From positions 1-57,640 of the forward strand of contig NZ_JRHN01000036.1 of assembly GCF_001299635.1 (NCBI RefSeq): a stretch of DNA of 57,640 bases, read 5' to 3'. Origin of the DNA: Clostridioides difficile. Lineage in GTDB: Bacteria; Bacillota; Clostridia; Peptostreptococcales; Peptostreptococcaceae. Shown piece after piece: positions 27,830-36,909 of this stretch (positions within the stretch are counted from its first letter, which is position 1; the number at the start of each line of letters is the position of its first letter). Position numbers and translations under genes: made by a program. Below the pieces are notes generated by a model. The model made no database searches and was not told the origin of the DNA. It saw only the letters and a program-made list of their open reading frames with translations.

Positions 27830-28918
27830 ATGGCAGATTTTAGCACATATTCTAAGGATGATGTTATCTTTTTATTAAAAGATATATCAAATTTAATTAA
27901 AGAAGAAGGAAATAAAGAGAGAGAATTAAAAATACAAAGTGGTAGTCATTATTCAGAAATGATACCAATAGAGTATGAAGTTAGTGAAGATTATCTGAAT
28001 TTATATCATGATAAACTAGAGCAAAATAAAGATAAGCTTGCATTTTCAATAGGGGTTATGTGTGAAAAAATAATTAAAAAAAATGGGAATGATGTGGTTT
28101 TAGTTTCACTTGCTAGAGCAGGTACACCTATTGGAATTTTGGCAAAGAGATATCTGAAAAACAAGTATAATCTAAATTTACCTCATTATACAATCTCTAT
28201 AATAAGAGATAAAGGAATAGATATGAATGCAGTTGAATATATAGTAAAGAATCATCCAAATTCAGAGATTCAATTTTTAGATGGTTGGACTGGAAAAGGA
28301 ACTATATCAAAAGAACTTGAAAAGGCATGTGATGAGCTTAATAGTAAATTTAAAAAAACTTTTGACTCAACCCTTGCTGTATTGGCTGACCCTGCTGGAT
28401 ATTCAGGTCTTTATGGAATTAGAGAAGATTTCTTAATACCAAGTGCATGTTTAAATTCAACTGTTTCTGGATTAATAAGTAGAACTGTATTAAGAGATGA
28501 TTTAATTGGTAAAGATGATTTTCATGGAGCTAAGTTCTATAAACATTTAAAAGATAAAGACGAATCTATAAATTATATAGAGACTATAGAAGCATGTTTT
28601 AAAAATCAATTTAAGAACATATCTGATGAAGTTAATAAATGGGAAAGTGATATTATAACAAAAGATGGATATCTTGATGTTTTAAATATAAAGCAAAAGT
28701 ACAACATAACAGATATTAACTTTATCAAACCAGGCGTTGGAGAAACAACAAGAGTTTTACTTAGAAGAGTTCCATATAAGATTCTAGTTAAAGACTTAAA
28801 TGATAAATCTTTAGAGCACATATTTATATTAGCTAAAGAGAAAAATGTTGAAGTTGAACAAATGGACTTAAAAGCATATAAATGTTGTGGAATAATAAAA
28901 AATATGAAAGATATTTAG
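27830..28918 (+). CDS. PRTase/StiP-type protein with PELOTA-like RNA-binding C-terminus
   Basis: A 362-aa protein of the Ter module. Residues about 1-260 form an atypical PRTase-like domain annotated in databases as StiP or PRTase_1 (SLARAGTPIGILAKRYL; IQFLDGWTGKGTI; VLADPAGYSGLYGIREDF). Residues about 285-362 resemble a PELOTA (L30e-like) RNA-binding domain: TRVLLRRVPYKILV...LAKEKNVEVEQMD. The combination suggests a ribose- or nucleotide-modifying enzyme that may touch RNA. Start: ATG at 27830, 9 nt after TAGGAG; the in-frame TTG three codons earlier is nearer to that site and less likely. A 53-bp gap separates it from the previous gene, with no terminator. Confidence 0.85.
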   Translation: MADFSTYSKDDVIFLLKDISNLIKEEGNKERELKIQSGSHYSEMIPIEYEVSEDYLNLYHDKLEQNKDKLAFSIGVMCEKIIKKNGNDVVLVSLARAGTPIGILAKRYLKNKYNLNLPHYTISIIRDKGIDMNAVEYIVKNHPNSEIQFLDGWTGKGTISKELEKACDELNSKFKKTFDSTLAVLADPAGYSGLYGIREDFLIPSACLNSTVSGLISRTVLRDDLIGKDDFHGAKFYKHLKDKDESINYIETIEACFKNQFKNISDEVNKWESDIITKDGYLDVLNIKQKYNITDINFIKPGVGETTRVLLRRVPYKILVKDLNDKSLEHIFILAKEKNVEVEQMDLKAYKCCGIIKNMKDI

Positions 28919-28945
28919 AAAATATATTAGACAGGAGAATACTGA

Positions 28946-29737
28946 ATGATTGTTTTTTCAGACTTAGACAGGAGTATTATTTACTCTGATAAATTTTTAG
29001 ACACTGATAAGAAATATACTAATATAGAAATTTATAGAGAAAAAGAAATATCTTATATATCTTTAGATACTATAAATTTAATAAAGCAAATACAATATTA
29101 TGGTATGTTTATACCTACAACTACTAGAACAGTAGAGCAATTTAAGCGTATAGAATTTAATAAATATGGGATTCATTTTCCATTTAGTATAACTTCAAAT
29201 GGAGCAATTATACTTAAAAATAATGAAATATTAAAATCGTGGAGTAAAGAAATAGATAAATTAAAGTCTAACTATGAACCCATTGAAAGTATGATTGTAA
29301 AATTTAAAGATTATCTGAATGTAGAAGGAATAACCAACTTTAAAGTTGCAGAAGATACATTTTTTTATATAGTTGTTGATTTTGCAAAATTTAGTTTGGA
29401 TTCAATTAGGGAGTATCTAGATATATTGGAATCAAAAAATTGGAAATTCTATGTTAGTGGCAGAAAAATCTATTTTATACCAAAAGAAATCTCAAAAGAA
29501 AATGCTATAAAGTATTTGACTAAGGAATTAAAAATAGAGTCTTTTTATGCAATAGGAGATTCTGTTATGGATTATGGTATGCTCAATATTTCAAATAAAG
29601 CATATGTATTAAAGCATGGTGATATAAATAAAAATGAAACAGAAAGTTCATTTATATCGAGTACTTTTAATGGAATGAGTGGAACAGAAGAGATACTATC
29701 TAATATTTTAGATGAAAGTTGTCTGCTTAATATATAA
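28946..29737 (+). CDS. HAD-superfamily phosphatase of the Ter module
   Basis: A 263-aa HAD hydrolase: motif I FSDLDRSI at the N-terminus (nucleophile Asp6, acid Asp8), a T-x-T-x-R-x-x-E motif II region (PTTTRTVEQF), and motif IV AIGDSVMDYGML near residue 205. The cap is of the Cof/SPP type. It probably removes phosphate from the product of the two PRTase proteins. Start: ATG with AGGAG about 9 nt upstream. Last gene of the ter operon; a strong bidirectional terminator follows. Confidence 0.87.
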   Translation: MIVFSDLDRSIIYSDKFLDTDKKYTNIEIYREKEISYISLDTINLIKQIQYYGMFIPTTTRTVEQFKRIEFNKYGIHFPFSITSNGAIILKNNEILKSWSKEIDKLKSNYEPIESMIVKFKDYLNVEGITNFKVAEDTFFYIVVDFAKFSLDSIREYLDILESKNWKFYVSGRKIYFIPKEISKENAIKYLTKELKIESFYAIGDSVMDYGMLNISNKAYVLKHGDINKNETESSFISSTFNGMSGTEEILSNILDESCLLNI

Positions 29738-29763
29738 TAATAAATATATATAATTAATAAACT

Positions 29764-29826
29764 AAAAAAATCTGAAATAAATTAGAATAAAATTTGTCAT
29801 ACTAATTTATTTCAGATTTTTATTAA
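29764..29826. terminator. Bidirectional terminator between the ter operon and the XRE gene
   Basis: Perfect 20-bp stem (29766-29785 and 29802-29821) with A tract on the left and T tract on the right; serves both converging genes. Confidence 0.9.
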
Positions 29827-29853
29827 TTTATATTCAAGTAAGAGTTCAATATA

Positions 29854-30408
29854 TTAAAATGAAGGTGGAGTCATTGCCCAAACTGAGATACATATATCAT
29901 CATCATAATTTTCATATACATGTGGAATAGTACTGTTAAAATAAAAACTATCTCCTTCTTCTAGTACATATTCCTTATTTCCAAGTATTATCTTCATTTT
30001 TCCTTTTATTATATAACCACATTCTTCCCCTTCATGTGTTACAAATTCACTACTTTTTTTTGTATGACCATCTAGCGTAACAAGTAAAAATTCTATTTTC
30101 TTACCAGATAAATTAGGAACAAGAAGTTCATAAAATTTTGTAGAATCATTAGTTACTATTTTTTTTCTATTGTTTTTCTTTACCACTATATCAGAGTATT
30201 CTTTTCCAATCTCATCAAAAAAATAACCTATATTTATATCAAGAGCTTTTGATATTTTCCACATTGCTACAATTGATGGAACAACCATATTTCGCTCAAT
30301 TTGACTTATTAAACCCGTACTTAAATCCGAGTTCTTTGCTAAAGTAGAGATACTGATATTTTTAGATTTTCTAAGAGCTCTAATTTTACTTCCGACATCT
30401 ATATTCAT
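29854..30408 (-). CDS. XRE-family regulator with C-terminal cupin domain
   Basis: A 184-aa transcription factor. Residues about 4-62 are an XRE helix-turn-helix (IRALRKSKNISISTLAKNSDLSTGLISQIERN). Residues about 110-180 are a cupin barrel (HEGEECGYIIKGKMKIILGN ... GDSFYFNSTIPHVYEN), the usual ligand-sensing half of this class, which controls amino-acid, polyamine or peptide genes. Start: ATG at 30408 about 10 nt after AAGGGGG; a TTG three codons upstream is the alternative. It is divergent to the DUF819/dipeptidase pair, its most likely target. Confidence 0.92.
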   Translation of the reverse strand: MNIDVGSKIRALRKSKNISISTLAKNSDLSTGLISQIERNMVVPSIVAMWKISKALDINIGYFFDEIGKEYSDIVVKKNNRKKIVTNDSTKFYELLVPNLSGKKIEFLLVTLDGHTKKSSEFVTHEGEECGYIIKGKMKIILGNKEYVLEEGDSFYFNSTIPHVYENYDDDICISVWAMTPPSF

Positions 30409-30503
30409 TAGATACAAACCCCCTTAGACATGATTATAACATATAATTTCTAAAGAATAATAAAATAAAAAAGTTTTATTATTCATGTATTTTCCATGTT
30501 ATA

Positions 30504-30560
30504 TTGAATTTTCTGAAAAGATGGATTATAATAAAACTAATATTCAATATATTGAATATT
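30504..30560 (+). promoter_or_regulatory. Promoter and 22-bp palindromic operator of the DUF819 operon
   Basis: TTGAAT (30504-30509), 17-bp spacer, TATAAT (30527-30532). Just downstream, 30539-30560 is a perfect 22-bp palindrome with half-site AATATTCAATA. Related half-sites (ATATTGAAT) occur at 30501 and near 30564. The position fits repression by the divergent XRE-cupin protein. Confidence 0.7.
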
Positions 30561-30601
30561 GATTTGAATATTTTAATTTAATGAAATAGGAGGTAGGTAA
30601 G

Positions 30602-31804
30602 ATGAAGAGTTTTGTAAGTCCTGATAATATTTGGGTACTATGGGCAGTCATAACTGGATGGGCAGCATTTAGTATTTATCTGGAACAAAAGTACAACTGG
30701 GCATCGAAAATATCAGGGGCAATAATAGCTCTTGTAGGAGCCATGTTACTATCAAATCTAAATATCATACCAGTAGAGTCTGTTGTGTATGACCAGGTAT
30801 GGGGATATGTTGTTCCTTTAGCCATAGCTTTACTGTTATATCAATGTAACATTAAAAAGATATGGAAAGAAAGTGGAAGATTACTTGTAATATTTCTTGT
30901 AGGCTCTGTAGGAACTGTTCTTGGAGCTATGGTTGGCTTTTTACTATTAAAAAATGCAGTACCAGATTTAAATATTGTTGCAGCTATGATGACAGGTTCT
31001 TATATAGGTGGAAATGTAAACTTCGCAGCCATGTCAGGAGCATTTAATGCACCCGGAGAATTAGTATCAGCAACAGTTGTAGCAGATAATCTTTTAATGG
31101 CTTTATATTTCTTTGTTTTAATAGCTATCCCATCCATTGGATTTTTTAGAAAACATTTTAAACATCCACATGTAGATGAGATGGAACGTACTGATGTAAC
31201 TGAAGGAGAAACAATAGCAGCAAACTATTGGGGAAGAAAAGAAATATCTTTAAAAGATATAGCAATAGCTATTGGTAGTGCCTTTATAATTGTTGCAGTA
31301 TCTGTAGAGTTATCAACTTGGTTCAAAGCTATAATACCAACATCAAATCCTTTTTTAGCAATGTTAAATACTCTATTCGGTAATCAATATTTAATAATAA
31401 CTACTTTGACTATGTTATTTGCTACCTTTATGCCTAAATTCTTTAGTGATATAAAAGGAGCACAAGAGATAGGTACATTTTTGATTTATATATTCTTTGT
31501 AGTAGTAGGTGTTCCTGCTTCTATAACATTAATAATTCAAAAATCACCACTACTACTTTTATACTGTGGAATAATGGTACTAATAAATATGTTAGTTACA
31601 TTTATAGTTGCCAAAATATTTAAATTTAGTTTAGAAGAAGCCATTCTTGCATCTAATGCAAATATTGGTGGACCTACAACAGCAGCAGCTATGGCAATAT
31701 CAAAAGGCTGGTCTAAACTAGTAGGACCAATACTTATAGTTGGAACATTTGGATACATAGTTGGTAATTATTTTGGCCTTTTAGTGGGAAATATTTTAAT
31801 ATAA
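30602..31804 (+). CDS. DUF819-family membrane protein (YjcL-like)
   Basis: A 400-aa membrane protein with about ten helices. It belongs to the DUF819 group (YjcL type), with the typical Gly-rich GSYIGGNVNFAAMSGAF (about 136-152) and the mirrored NANIGGPTTAAAMA near residue 355, which shows two inverted halves as in secondary transporters. A role in moving dipeptides or amino-acid derivatives is suggested by the dipeptidase gene downstream, not by the sequence. Start: ATG behind AGGAGG. 74 bp separate it from the dipeptidase gene, with no obvious terminator, so the two are likely co-transcribed. Confidence 0.87.
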   Translation: MKSFVSPDNIWVLWAVITGWAAFSIYLEQKYNWASKISGAIIALVGAMLLSNLNIIPVESVVYDQVWGYVVPLAIALLLYQCNIKKIWKESGRLLVIFLVGSVGTVLGAMVGFLLLKNAVPDLNIVAAMMTGSYIGGNVNFAAMSGAFNAPGELVSATVVADNLLMALYFFVLIAIPSIGFFRKHFKHPHVDEMERTDVTEGETIAANYWGRKEISLKDIAIAIGSAFIIVAVSVELSTWFKAIIPTSNPFLAMLNTLFGNQYLIITTLTMLFATFMPKFFSDIKGAQEIGTFLIYIFFVVVGVPASITLIIQKSPLLLLYCGIMVLINMLVTFIVAKIFKFSLEEAILASNANIGGPTTAAAMAISKGWSKLVGPILIVGTFGYIVGNYFGLLVGNILI

Positions 31805-31878
31805 TTTTAATTTAATATAGTTTTTCGTGAATTAAAAAGTTTATTTTGATAAAGATTTTTATTTAACTGGAGGTTGTT

Positions 31879-32859
31879 ATGATTTTCGATGGACATTCAG
31901 ATACTTGGGCAGATGTAACAATAAGAAGACTTAACGGGGAGAAAGATGTATTTAGAAGAATTCATCTTGATAATTTTAAAAGGGCAAATATAGAAGGAGC
32001 TATCTTTGTAATATGGATAGACCCTCCATATGATAAGAAACCTGAAAAAAGAGTTAAACAAATTGTAAATTCCATAAAAGATGAAATTGAAGATATGAAA
32101 GATATTGTAAATATAGTAAAAAAATATTCTGATATAAGTAAAGGTATAAGTGAAAATAAAATAAATATTTTAATTGGAATAGAAGGATTAAGTCATATTG
32201 GAAAAAATATAGATTTAATAGATTATTTTTACAAGGAAGTTGGAGCAAGACATGCATCGTTAACTTGGAATGAGCAAAATGAACTTGCGACAGGATGTTT
32301 AGGAGATAAGAACAGAGGTTTAACTGATATAGGGAAAAAAGCAGTAAATAAGATGGAAGAATTGGGCATGATTGTGGATGTGTCACATTTGAATGACAAG
32401 TCATTTTGGGATTTGATGTCTATTGTAAGTAAGCCAGTAATAGCTTCTCATTCTAACGCAAGAAATCTATGTGATGCTAAAAGAAATCTTACAGATGCTC
32501 AATTAAAAGAAATTTCAAAGACAGGTGGATTAGTAGGAATAAATAGTTTTAGAGGATTTACTAATAGTAATCCCAAAAAACAAGATTTGATACACTTAGT
32601 TGACCATATAGACTATATGGTAAATCTTATAGGTATAGAACATGTATCTTTTGGGTTTGACTTTAGTGATTACTTGGGGACAGAAACTATAGGTTCTTTT
32701 ACTGAAAATGCCAGTATTCCAAGTGTAGATGGTCTTGAGAGCACACATACAGCACATAATATAATAGTAGAGCTTGAAAATAGAGGTTATAAAAAAAGAG
32801 ATATAGATTTAATTTCTAGTGGTAATTTTTATAGACTCTTTAAAGATATATTAAAATAA
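31879..32859 (+). CDS. Membrane dipeptidase family (M19) peptidase
   Basis: A 326-aa zinc dipeptidase of the renal dipeptidase family. Metal ligands and motifs are visible: FDGHSD (HxD, His5/Asp7), GIEG (Glu of the bridging site), LTWNEQN, DVSHLND (His), ASHSNAR (His) and FGFDFSD. No signal peptide, so the enzyme is cytosolic despite the family name. It should cleave dipeptides, including some with D-amino acids. Start: ATG behind ACTGGAGG. Together with the DUF819 protein it may form a take-up-and-cleave pair. Confidence 0.93.
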   Translation: MIFDGHSDTWADVTIRRLNGEKDVFRRIHLDNFKRANIEGAIFVIWIDPPYDKKPEKRVKQIVNSIKDEIEDMKDIVNIVKKYSDISKGISENKINILIGIEGLSHIGKNIDLIDYFYKEVGARHASLTWNEQNELATGCLGDKNRGLTDIGKKAVNKMEELGMIVDVSHLNDKSFWDLMSIVSKPVIASHSNARNLCDAKRNLTDAQLKEISKTGGLVGINSFRGFTNSNPKKQDLIHLVDHIDYMVNLIGIEHVSFGFDFSDYLGTETIGSFTENASIPSVDGLESTHTAHNIIVELENRGYKKRDIDLISSGNFYRLFKDILK

Positions 32860-32958
32860 TATAATGAATAGTTTAAACGCATAAGATATTTATTATATTT
32901 AATGTAACACATACATATTTAAATTAGCATTTATAATTTATTTTATTAAATTGAATTT

Positions 32959-32998
32959 TAATGTTACTAGAAGTTTCAATTCTAGTAACATTTTTTAT
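32959..32998 (+). terminator. Intrinsic terminator after the dipeptidase gene
   Basis: 12-bp stem ATGTTACTAGAA / TTCTAGTAACAT with a 7-nt loop, followed by six T. Confidence 0.88.
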
Positions 32999-33027
32999 AT
33001 GTAAAACAAAAAATATATATACAACTA

Positions 33028-33087
33028 TTGACAATGATAATTATTATTGATAAACTATAAAAGTGAAAAATGATAATAATTATCATT
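33028..33087 (+). promoter_or_regulatory. Promoter with two Fur boxes for the siderophore importer
   Basis: TTGACA (33028-33033) with a -10-like TAAACT at 33051 (17-bp spacer). A Fur-like 19-mer overlaps the spacer (33033-33051, AATGATAATTATTATTGAT) and a near-ideal one follows (33069-33087, AATGATAATAATTATCATT, palindromic except the centre). Iron-bound Fur should shut the operon. Confidence 0.85.
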
Positions 33088-33118
33088 TTAAATAAAGAAA
33101 AGTTTTTAAGGAGGGAGA

Positions 33119-34072
33119 ATGAAAAAAAGGTATTTAGTCATAGGAATAATAATTTTGTCTTATTTTTCTTTATTTATAGGAGCTGAAGATATAAATATAA
33201 TGCATCTATTTGCAAAAAATCAACATAAACTTATGGTATTTGTTATGAGTAGAATACCAAGATTGATAAGTATATTGATTGCAGGTGTAGGGATGAGTAT
33301 AGCAGGTCTTATAATGCAACAGATAAGTAAAAATAAATTTGTATCACCCACAACAGGGGCTACAATAGATGCAGCTCAATTTGGTATAGTAATTTGTATG
33401 CTTTTAATACCAACTGCGTCTATTCTTACAAAGACCATAATAGCATTTGTATTTTCTCTTATAGGGACTTTTATGTTTATGAAAATAATAAGCAGATTAC
33501 AATTTAAAAATATAATTTTCGTACCATTAGTAGGTATAATGTTTGGAAATATAATAGGTTCTATGACAGATTTTATTGCATATAAATACGATTTGAGTCA
33601 AAATGTAAGTTCTTGGATGCAAGGTGACTTTTCTATGATACTTAAAGGAAATTATGAGATATTATACATTACAATACCTCTTATAATATTAGCATATATC
33701 TATGCAAATAAATTTACTGTTGTTGGCATGGGCATAGATTTTGCAACAAACTTAGGGTTGAGCTACAAAAAGGTTGTTAATATAGGTTTGGTAATAGTGG
33801 CCCTTGTCACAGTATGTGTAGTCGTTACAGCTGGTAATATACCTTTTATAGGTCTAATAGTTCCAAACATTGTGTCCTTATATATGGGTGATAATATAAG
33901 AGCAAACATATGGTATACTGGTTTATTTGGAGCTATATTTGTGCTTATATGCGATATTTTTGGAAGGATAATTATTTATCCATATGAAATATCTATAGGA
34001 CTTACAGTTGGAGTCATAGGAAGTATACTATTCCTTTATTTGATACTAAGGAGGAATGTAAATGAAGCTTAG
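33119..34072 (+). CDS. yclN: Ferric-siderophore ABC permease, FecCD type
   Basis: A 317-aa permease with about nine helices of the FecCD/BtuC type: RIPRLISILIAGVGMSIAG near the N-terminus, and the Gly-rich NIPFIGLIVPNIV coupling region (about 240-252). Length, order and neighbours match B. subtilis YclN, part of the petrobactin (catecholate) importer; the substrate is assigned by that likeness. First gene of a four-gene operon behind Fur boxes. Start: ATG behind GGAGGGAGA; it overlaps the next gene by 11 nt. Confidence 0.9.
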   Translation: MKKRYLVIGIIILSYFSLFIGAEDINIMHLFAKNQHKLMVFVMSRIPRLISILIAGVGMSIAGLIMQQISKNKFVSPTTGATIDAAQFGIVICMLLIPTASILTKTIIAFVFSLIGTFMFMKIISRLQFKNIIFVPLVGIMFGNIIGSMTDFIAYKYDLSQNVSSWMQGDFSMILKGNYEILYITIPLIILAYIYANKFTVVGMGIDFATNLGLSYKKVVNIGLVIVALVTVCVVVTAGNIPFIGLIVPNIVSLYMGDNIRANIWYTGLFGAIFVLICDIFGRIIIYPYEISIGLTVGVIGSILFLYLILRRNVNEA

Positions 34073-35018
34073 TCTTAATAAGAAAATTTATTTCATTAGT
34101 ATATTACTATTAATATCAATAGTGATTTTTACAATTTATGGAATAGATATGAATAATATAGATTATGCACTATCACAAAGAATACCAAAAATACTTGCTA
34201 TGATATTAGGTGGAGGGTGTATAGCATTTACTACTGTAGTGTTTCAAACAATTACAAACAATCAAATACTAACACCAAGCGTATTAGGATTGGATTCATT
34301 ATATGTAATGATTCAAACTATAATAGTATTTATATTTGGTTCAACTAGCAGTTTGATTATTAATGAAAATTATAATTTTATTGTCAATGTTGCTGTTATG
34401 ATTGGAGCATCAATGTTATTATATAAGATATTATTTGAAAAAAATAAAAATAATATTTTCTTTTTAGTCCTAGTAGGTATGATATTTGGAACCTTATTTA
34501 AAAGTGCAACAACCTTTATTCAAGTAATGATAGACCCAAATGAATTTCTAGCTTTACAAACTAGTATAATGGCCAGTTTAAATAATATAAATACTAATGT
34601 ACTTTTAATAGCATTTATAATAATTATTGCCATGATACCTTTTATATATGACGAAATAAAGTATTTAGATGTATTATCATTGGGTAGAGAGCAATCAATT
34701 AATTTAGGTGTAGATTTTGATAAAGTAGTTAAAAAAATGATAATAGTAATAGCAATTTTAGTTTCAATATCAACAGCACTTATTGGTCCAATGACATTTT
34801 TAGGGCTTTTACTTGCTAATATATCTAGAGAAGTTTTTAAAACGTATAAGCATACATATTTAATTTTTGGTTCTATGCTAATAGGCATGATTACATTAAT
34901 AATTGGTCAATTTTTTATACAACATGTATTTAAATTTGATACTACTTTGAGTGTAGTAATAAATTTCATAGGAGGAATTTACTTTATTCAGTTATTGTTA
35001 AAGGGGGCAAATAAGTGA
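34062..35018 (+). CDS. yclO: Ferric-siderophore ABC permease, second subunit
   Basis: A 318-aa FecCD-type permease, the partner of the preceding subunit. Visible: RIPKILAMILGGGCIAF at the N-terminus, the LTPSVLGLDSLY segment, and GPMTFLGLLLANISRE as the coupling loop. It starts inside yclN (11-nt overlap) behind AGGAGG and shares a GTGA overlap with the ATPase gene, so the operon is tightly coupled. Size matches B. subtilis YclO. Confidence 0.9.
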   Translation: MKLSLNKKIYFISILLLISIVIFTIYGIDMNNIDYALSQRIPKILAMILGGGCIAFTTVVFQTITNNQILTPSVLGLDSLYVMIQTIIVFIFGSTSSLIINENYNFIVNVAVMIGASMLLYKILFEKNKNNIFFLVLVGMIFGTLFKSATTFIQVMIDPNEFLALQTSIMASLNNINTNVLLIAFIIIIAMIPFIYDEIKYLDVLSLGREQSINLGVDFDKVVKKMIIVIAILVSISTALIGPMTFLGLLLANISREVFKTYKHTYLIFGSMLIGMITLIIGQFFIQHVFKFDTTLSVVINFIGGIYFIQLLLKGANK

Positions 35019-35770
35019 TAGAAATAAGAAATATATTTAAAAAATATAAGAACAAAAATGTTGTAGAAGATGTTTCTTTTAATATAGAGAAAGGAAAGAT
35101 AACTTCTTTTATAGGACCAAATGGAGCTGGGAAAAGTACTGTATTATCAATAGTAACAAGGCTTATAGGTGGTGATAGTGGCGAAGTAATAATAGAAGGG
35201 AAAAACTTAGCTAGCTACACTAACAAGGAATTAGCTAAAAAAATAGCTATTCTTAAACAATCTAATAATATAACTTTAAGGCTCACAATAAGGGAATTGG
35301 TTGGGTTTGGAAGATTTCCGTATAGTGAAGGAAATCTAACTAAAGAGGATGAGAAGTATATTGACGAAGCGATAGAATATATGAAATTGACTGATATACA
35401 ACATAAATATCTAGATGAGTTGAGTGGAGGTCAGAGACAAAGAGCCTATATAGCAATGGTAATAGCCCAAGATACAGAGTATATATTGCTTGATGAACCA
35501 CTTAATAATTTAGATATGAATCATTCAGTTCAGATGATGAAAGTGCTTAGAGACCTTTGTGATGACCTAGATAAGACTATAGTGTTAGTAATGCATGATA
35601 TAAACTTCGCATCATGCTATTCAGATAATATAGTTGCATTAAAAAATGGAAAAATTGAGAAGGTAGGTCGTACAGATGAGATAGTCAATGAAAAAGTTTT
35701 AGAAGATATTTATGAGATGAATTTCAATATTAAAAATATAAATGGAAATCGAATTTGTATTTATTTTTAA
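35015..35770 (+). CDS. yclP: Ferric-siderophore ABC ATPase
   Basis: A 251-aa ATPase with Walker A GPNGAGKST (about 34-42), signature LSGGQRQRAYIAM (about 136), Walker B YILLDEPLNNLD and switch His VMHD. It powers the YclN/YclO permease. The start is GTG at 35015: it lies 7 nt after AAGGGGG and overlaps the yclO stop as GTGA; no ATG fits. Full length for the family. Confidence 0.92.
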   Translation: MIEIRNIFKKYKNKNVVEDVSFNIEKGKITSFIGPNGAGKSTVLSIVTRLIGGDSGEVIIEGKNLASYTNKELAKKIAILKQSNNITLRLTIRELVGFGRFPYSEGNLTKEDEKYIDEAIEYMKLTDIQHKYLDELSGGQRQRAYIAMVIAQDTEYILLDEPLNNLDMNHSVQMMKVLRDLCDDLDKTIVLVMHDINFASCYSDNIVALKNGKIEKVGRTDEIVNEKVLEDIYEMNFNIKNINGNRICIYF

Positions 35771-35869
35771 CGAATCATCTATAAAATTCAAAGTATTATA
35801 TAAAAACAAACGAATTTTATAAAAATTTAAATTAAAATAGACATCAATAAGAAAGAGGGAGATATCAGC

Positions 35870-36838
35870 ATGAATAAAAAAGTAGCAATAGTAGCCACAG
35901 TGGTAATAGTAGTATTGGTGACAGTGTTTGCATTAGGTGGAGGCAAAAAAAATGAATCTAAGACATCAGATAATTCAAATGATACTGTAAAGATAACTCA
36001 TAGTTTGGGAGAAACAGATGTAAAGCTAAATCCTAAGAAGGTAGTAGTATTTGATTATTCAGCTCTAGATACAATGGATACGTTAGGAGTAGGAGAGAGC
36101 TTAGTAGGACTTCCAAAATCAAGTTTGCCAACATCTTTAGAAAAATATAAAGATGAAAAATATGCAGATTTAGGAGGATTGAAAGAACCAGACTTAGAAG
36201 GTATAAAATCAGCAAATCCAGATTTAATTATAATAAATGGAAGACAAGAAGATTTTTATGAGCAATTATCGAAAATAGCACCAACAATAAGTACAAGTAA
36301 AGATGATAAGAAGTATTTGGATTCTGTTAAAAATAATATAGATAAAATAGGAAAAATATTTGGAGTGGAAGAAAAAGCTAATCAAGAATTTAGTAAAATT
36401 GAAAAGAAGATAGAGACTTTAAATAAAAAAGTAAAAGAAAAAAACTTAAATGCTTTAACCATAATGGTAAATGAAGGTAATTTAAGTGTATTTGGTGAAG
36501 AATCAAGATTTAGTATATTATACAATAGTTTTGGATTTGAAAATAAAGATAAAAATATAAAAGAATCAAGTCATGGTCAAAATATTACTTTTGAGTATAT
36601 AGCTAAACAAAATCCAGAAGTTATGTTTGTTATAGATAGAGGAATAGCTACAGGTAGTGATGTAAAAGAGGGTTCAACAGCAAAGTCTGTTTTAAATAAT
36701 GATATAATAAAATCTATGGATGCATATAAAAATGATAATATAATCTATCTGGATTCACCAACATGGTATGTGAATGATGGAGGTCTAACTTCTTTAAATA
36801 AAATGATAGATGATGCATCACAAGCAGTTAATAAGTAA
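35870..36838 (+). CDS. yclQ: Siderophore-binding protein (YclQ-like), without a lipobox
   Basis: A 322-aa periplasmic-binding-fold protein (helical-backbone type III) for ferric siderophore capture. Strong likeness to B. subtilis YclQ: PKKVVVFDYSALDT, KYADLGGLKEPDLEGI, PDLIIINGRQ, SSHGQNITFEYI, VMFVIDRG and SPTWYVNDGGL. The N-terminus is a hydrophobic segment (residues about 4-24) but contains no cysteine: the place of the lipobox reads VFALGGGKK. The protein should therefore be held by an uncleaved helix or be released by signal peptidase I rather than be a lipoprotein. Start ATG behind GAGGGAG; 99 bp after the ATPase gene, no terminator between. Confidence 0.92.
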   Translation: MNKKVAIVATVVIVVLVTVFALGGGKKNESKTSDNSNDTVKITHSLGETDVKLNPKKVVVFDYSALDTMDTLGVGESLVGLPKSSLPTSLEKYKDEKYADLGGLKEPDLEGIKSANPDLIIINGRQEDFYEQLSKIAPTISTSKDDKKYLDSVKNNIDKIGKIFGVEEKANQEFSKIEKKIETLNKKVKEKNLNALTIMVNEGNLSVFGEESRFSILYNSFGFENKDKNIKESSHGQNITFEYIAKQNPEVMFVIDRGIATGSDVKEGSTAKSVLNNDIIKSMDAYKNDNIIYLDSPTWYVNDGGLTSLNKMIDDASQAVNK

Positions 36839-36880
36839 ATCTATTATTTACAATAAACATGTTTTATTTATTACTTATTT

Positions 36881-36909
36881 AATCAGCCACTTTAAGTGGC
36901 TGATTTTTT
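36881..36909 (+). terminator. Intrinsic terminator of the yclNOPQ operon
   Basis: AATCAGCCAC TTTAA GTGGCTGATT followed by T residues. Confidence 0.92.
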
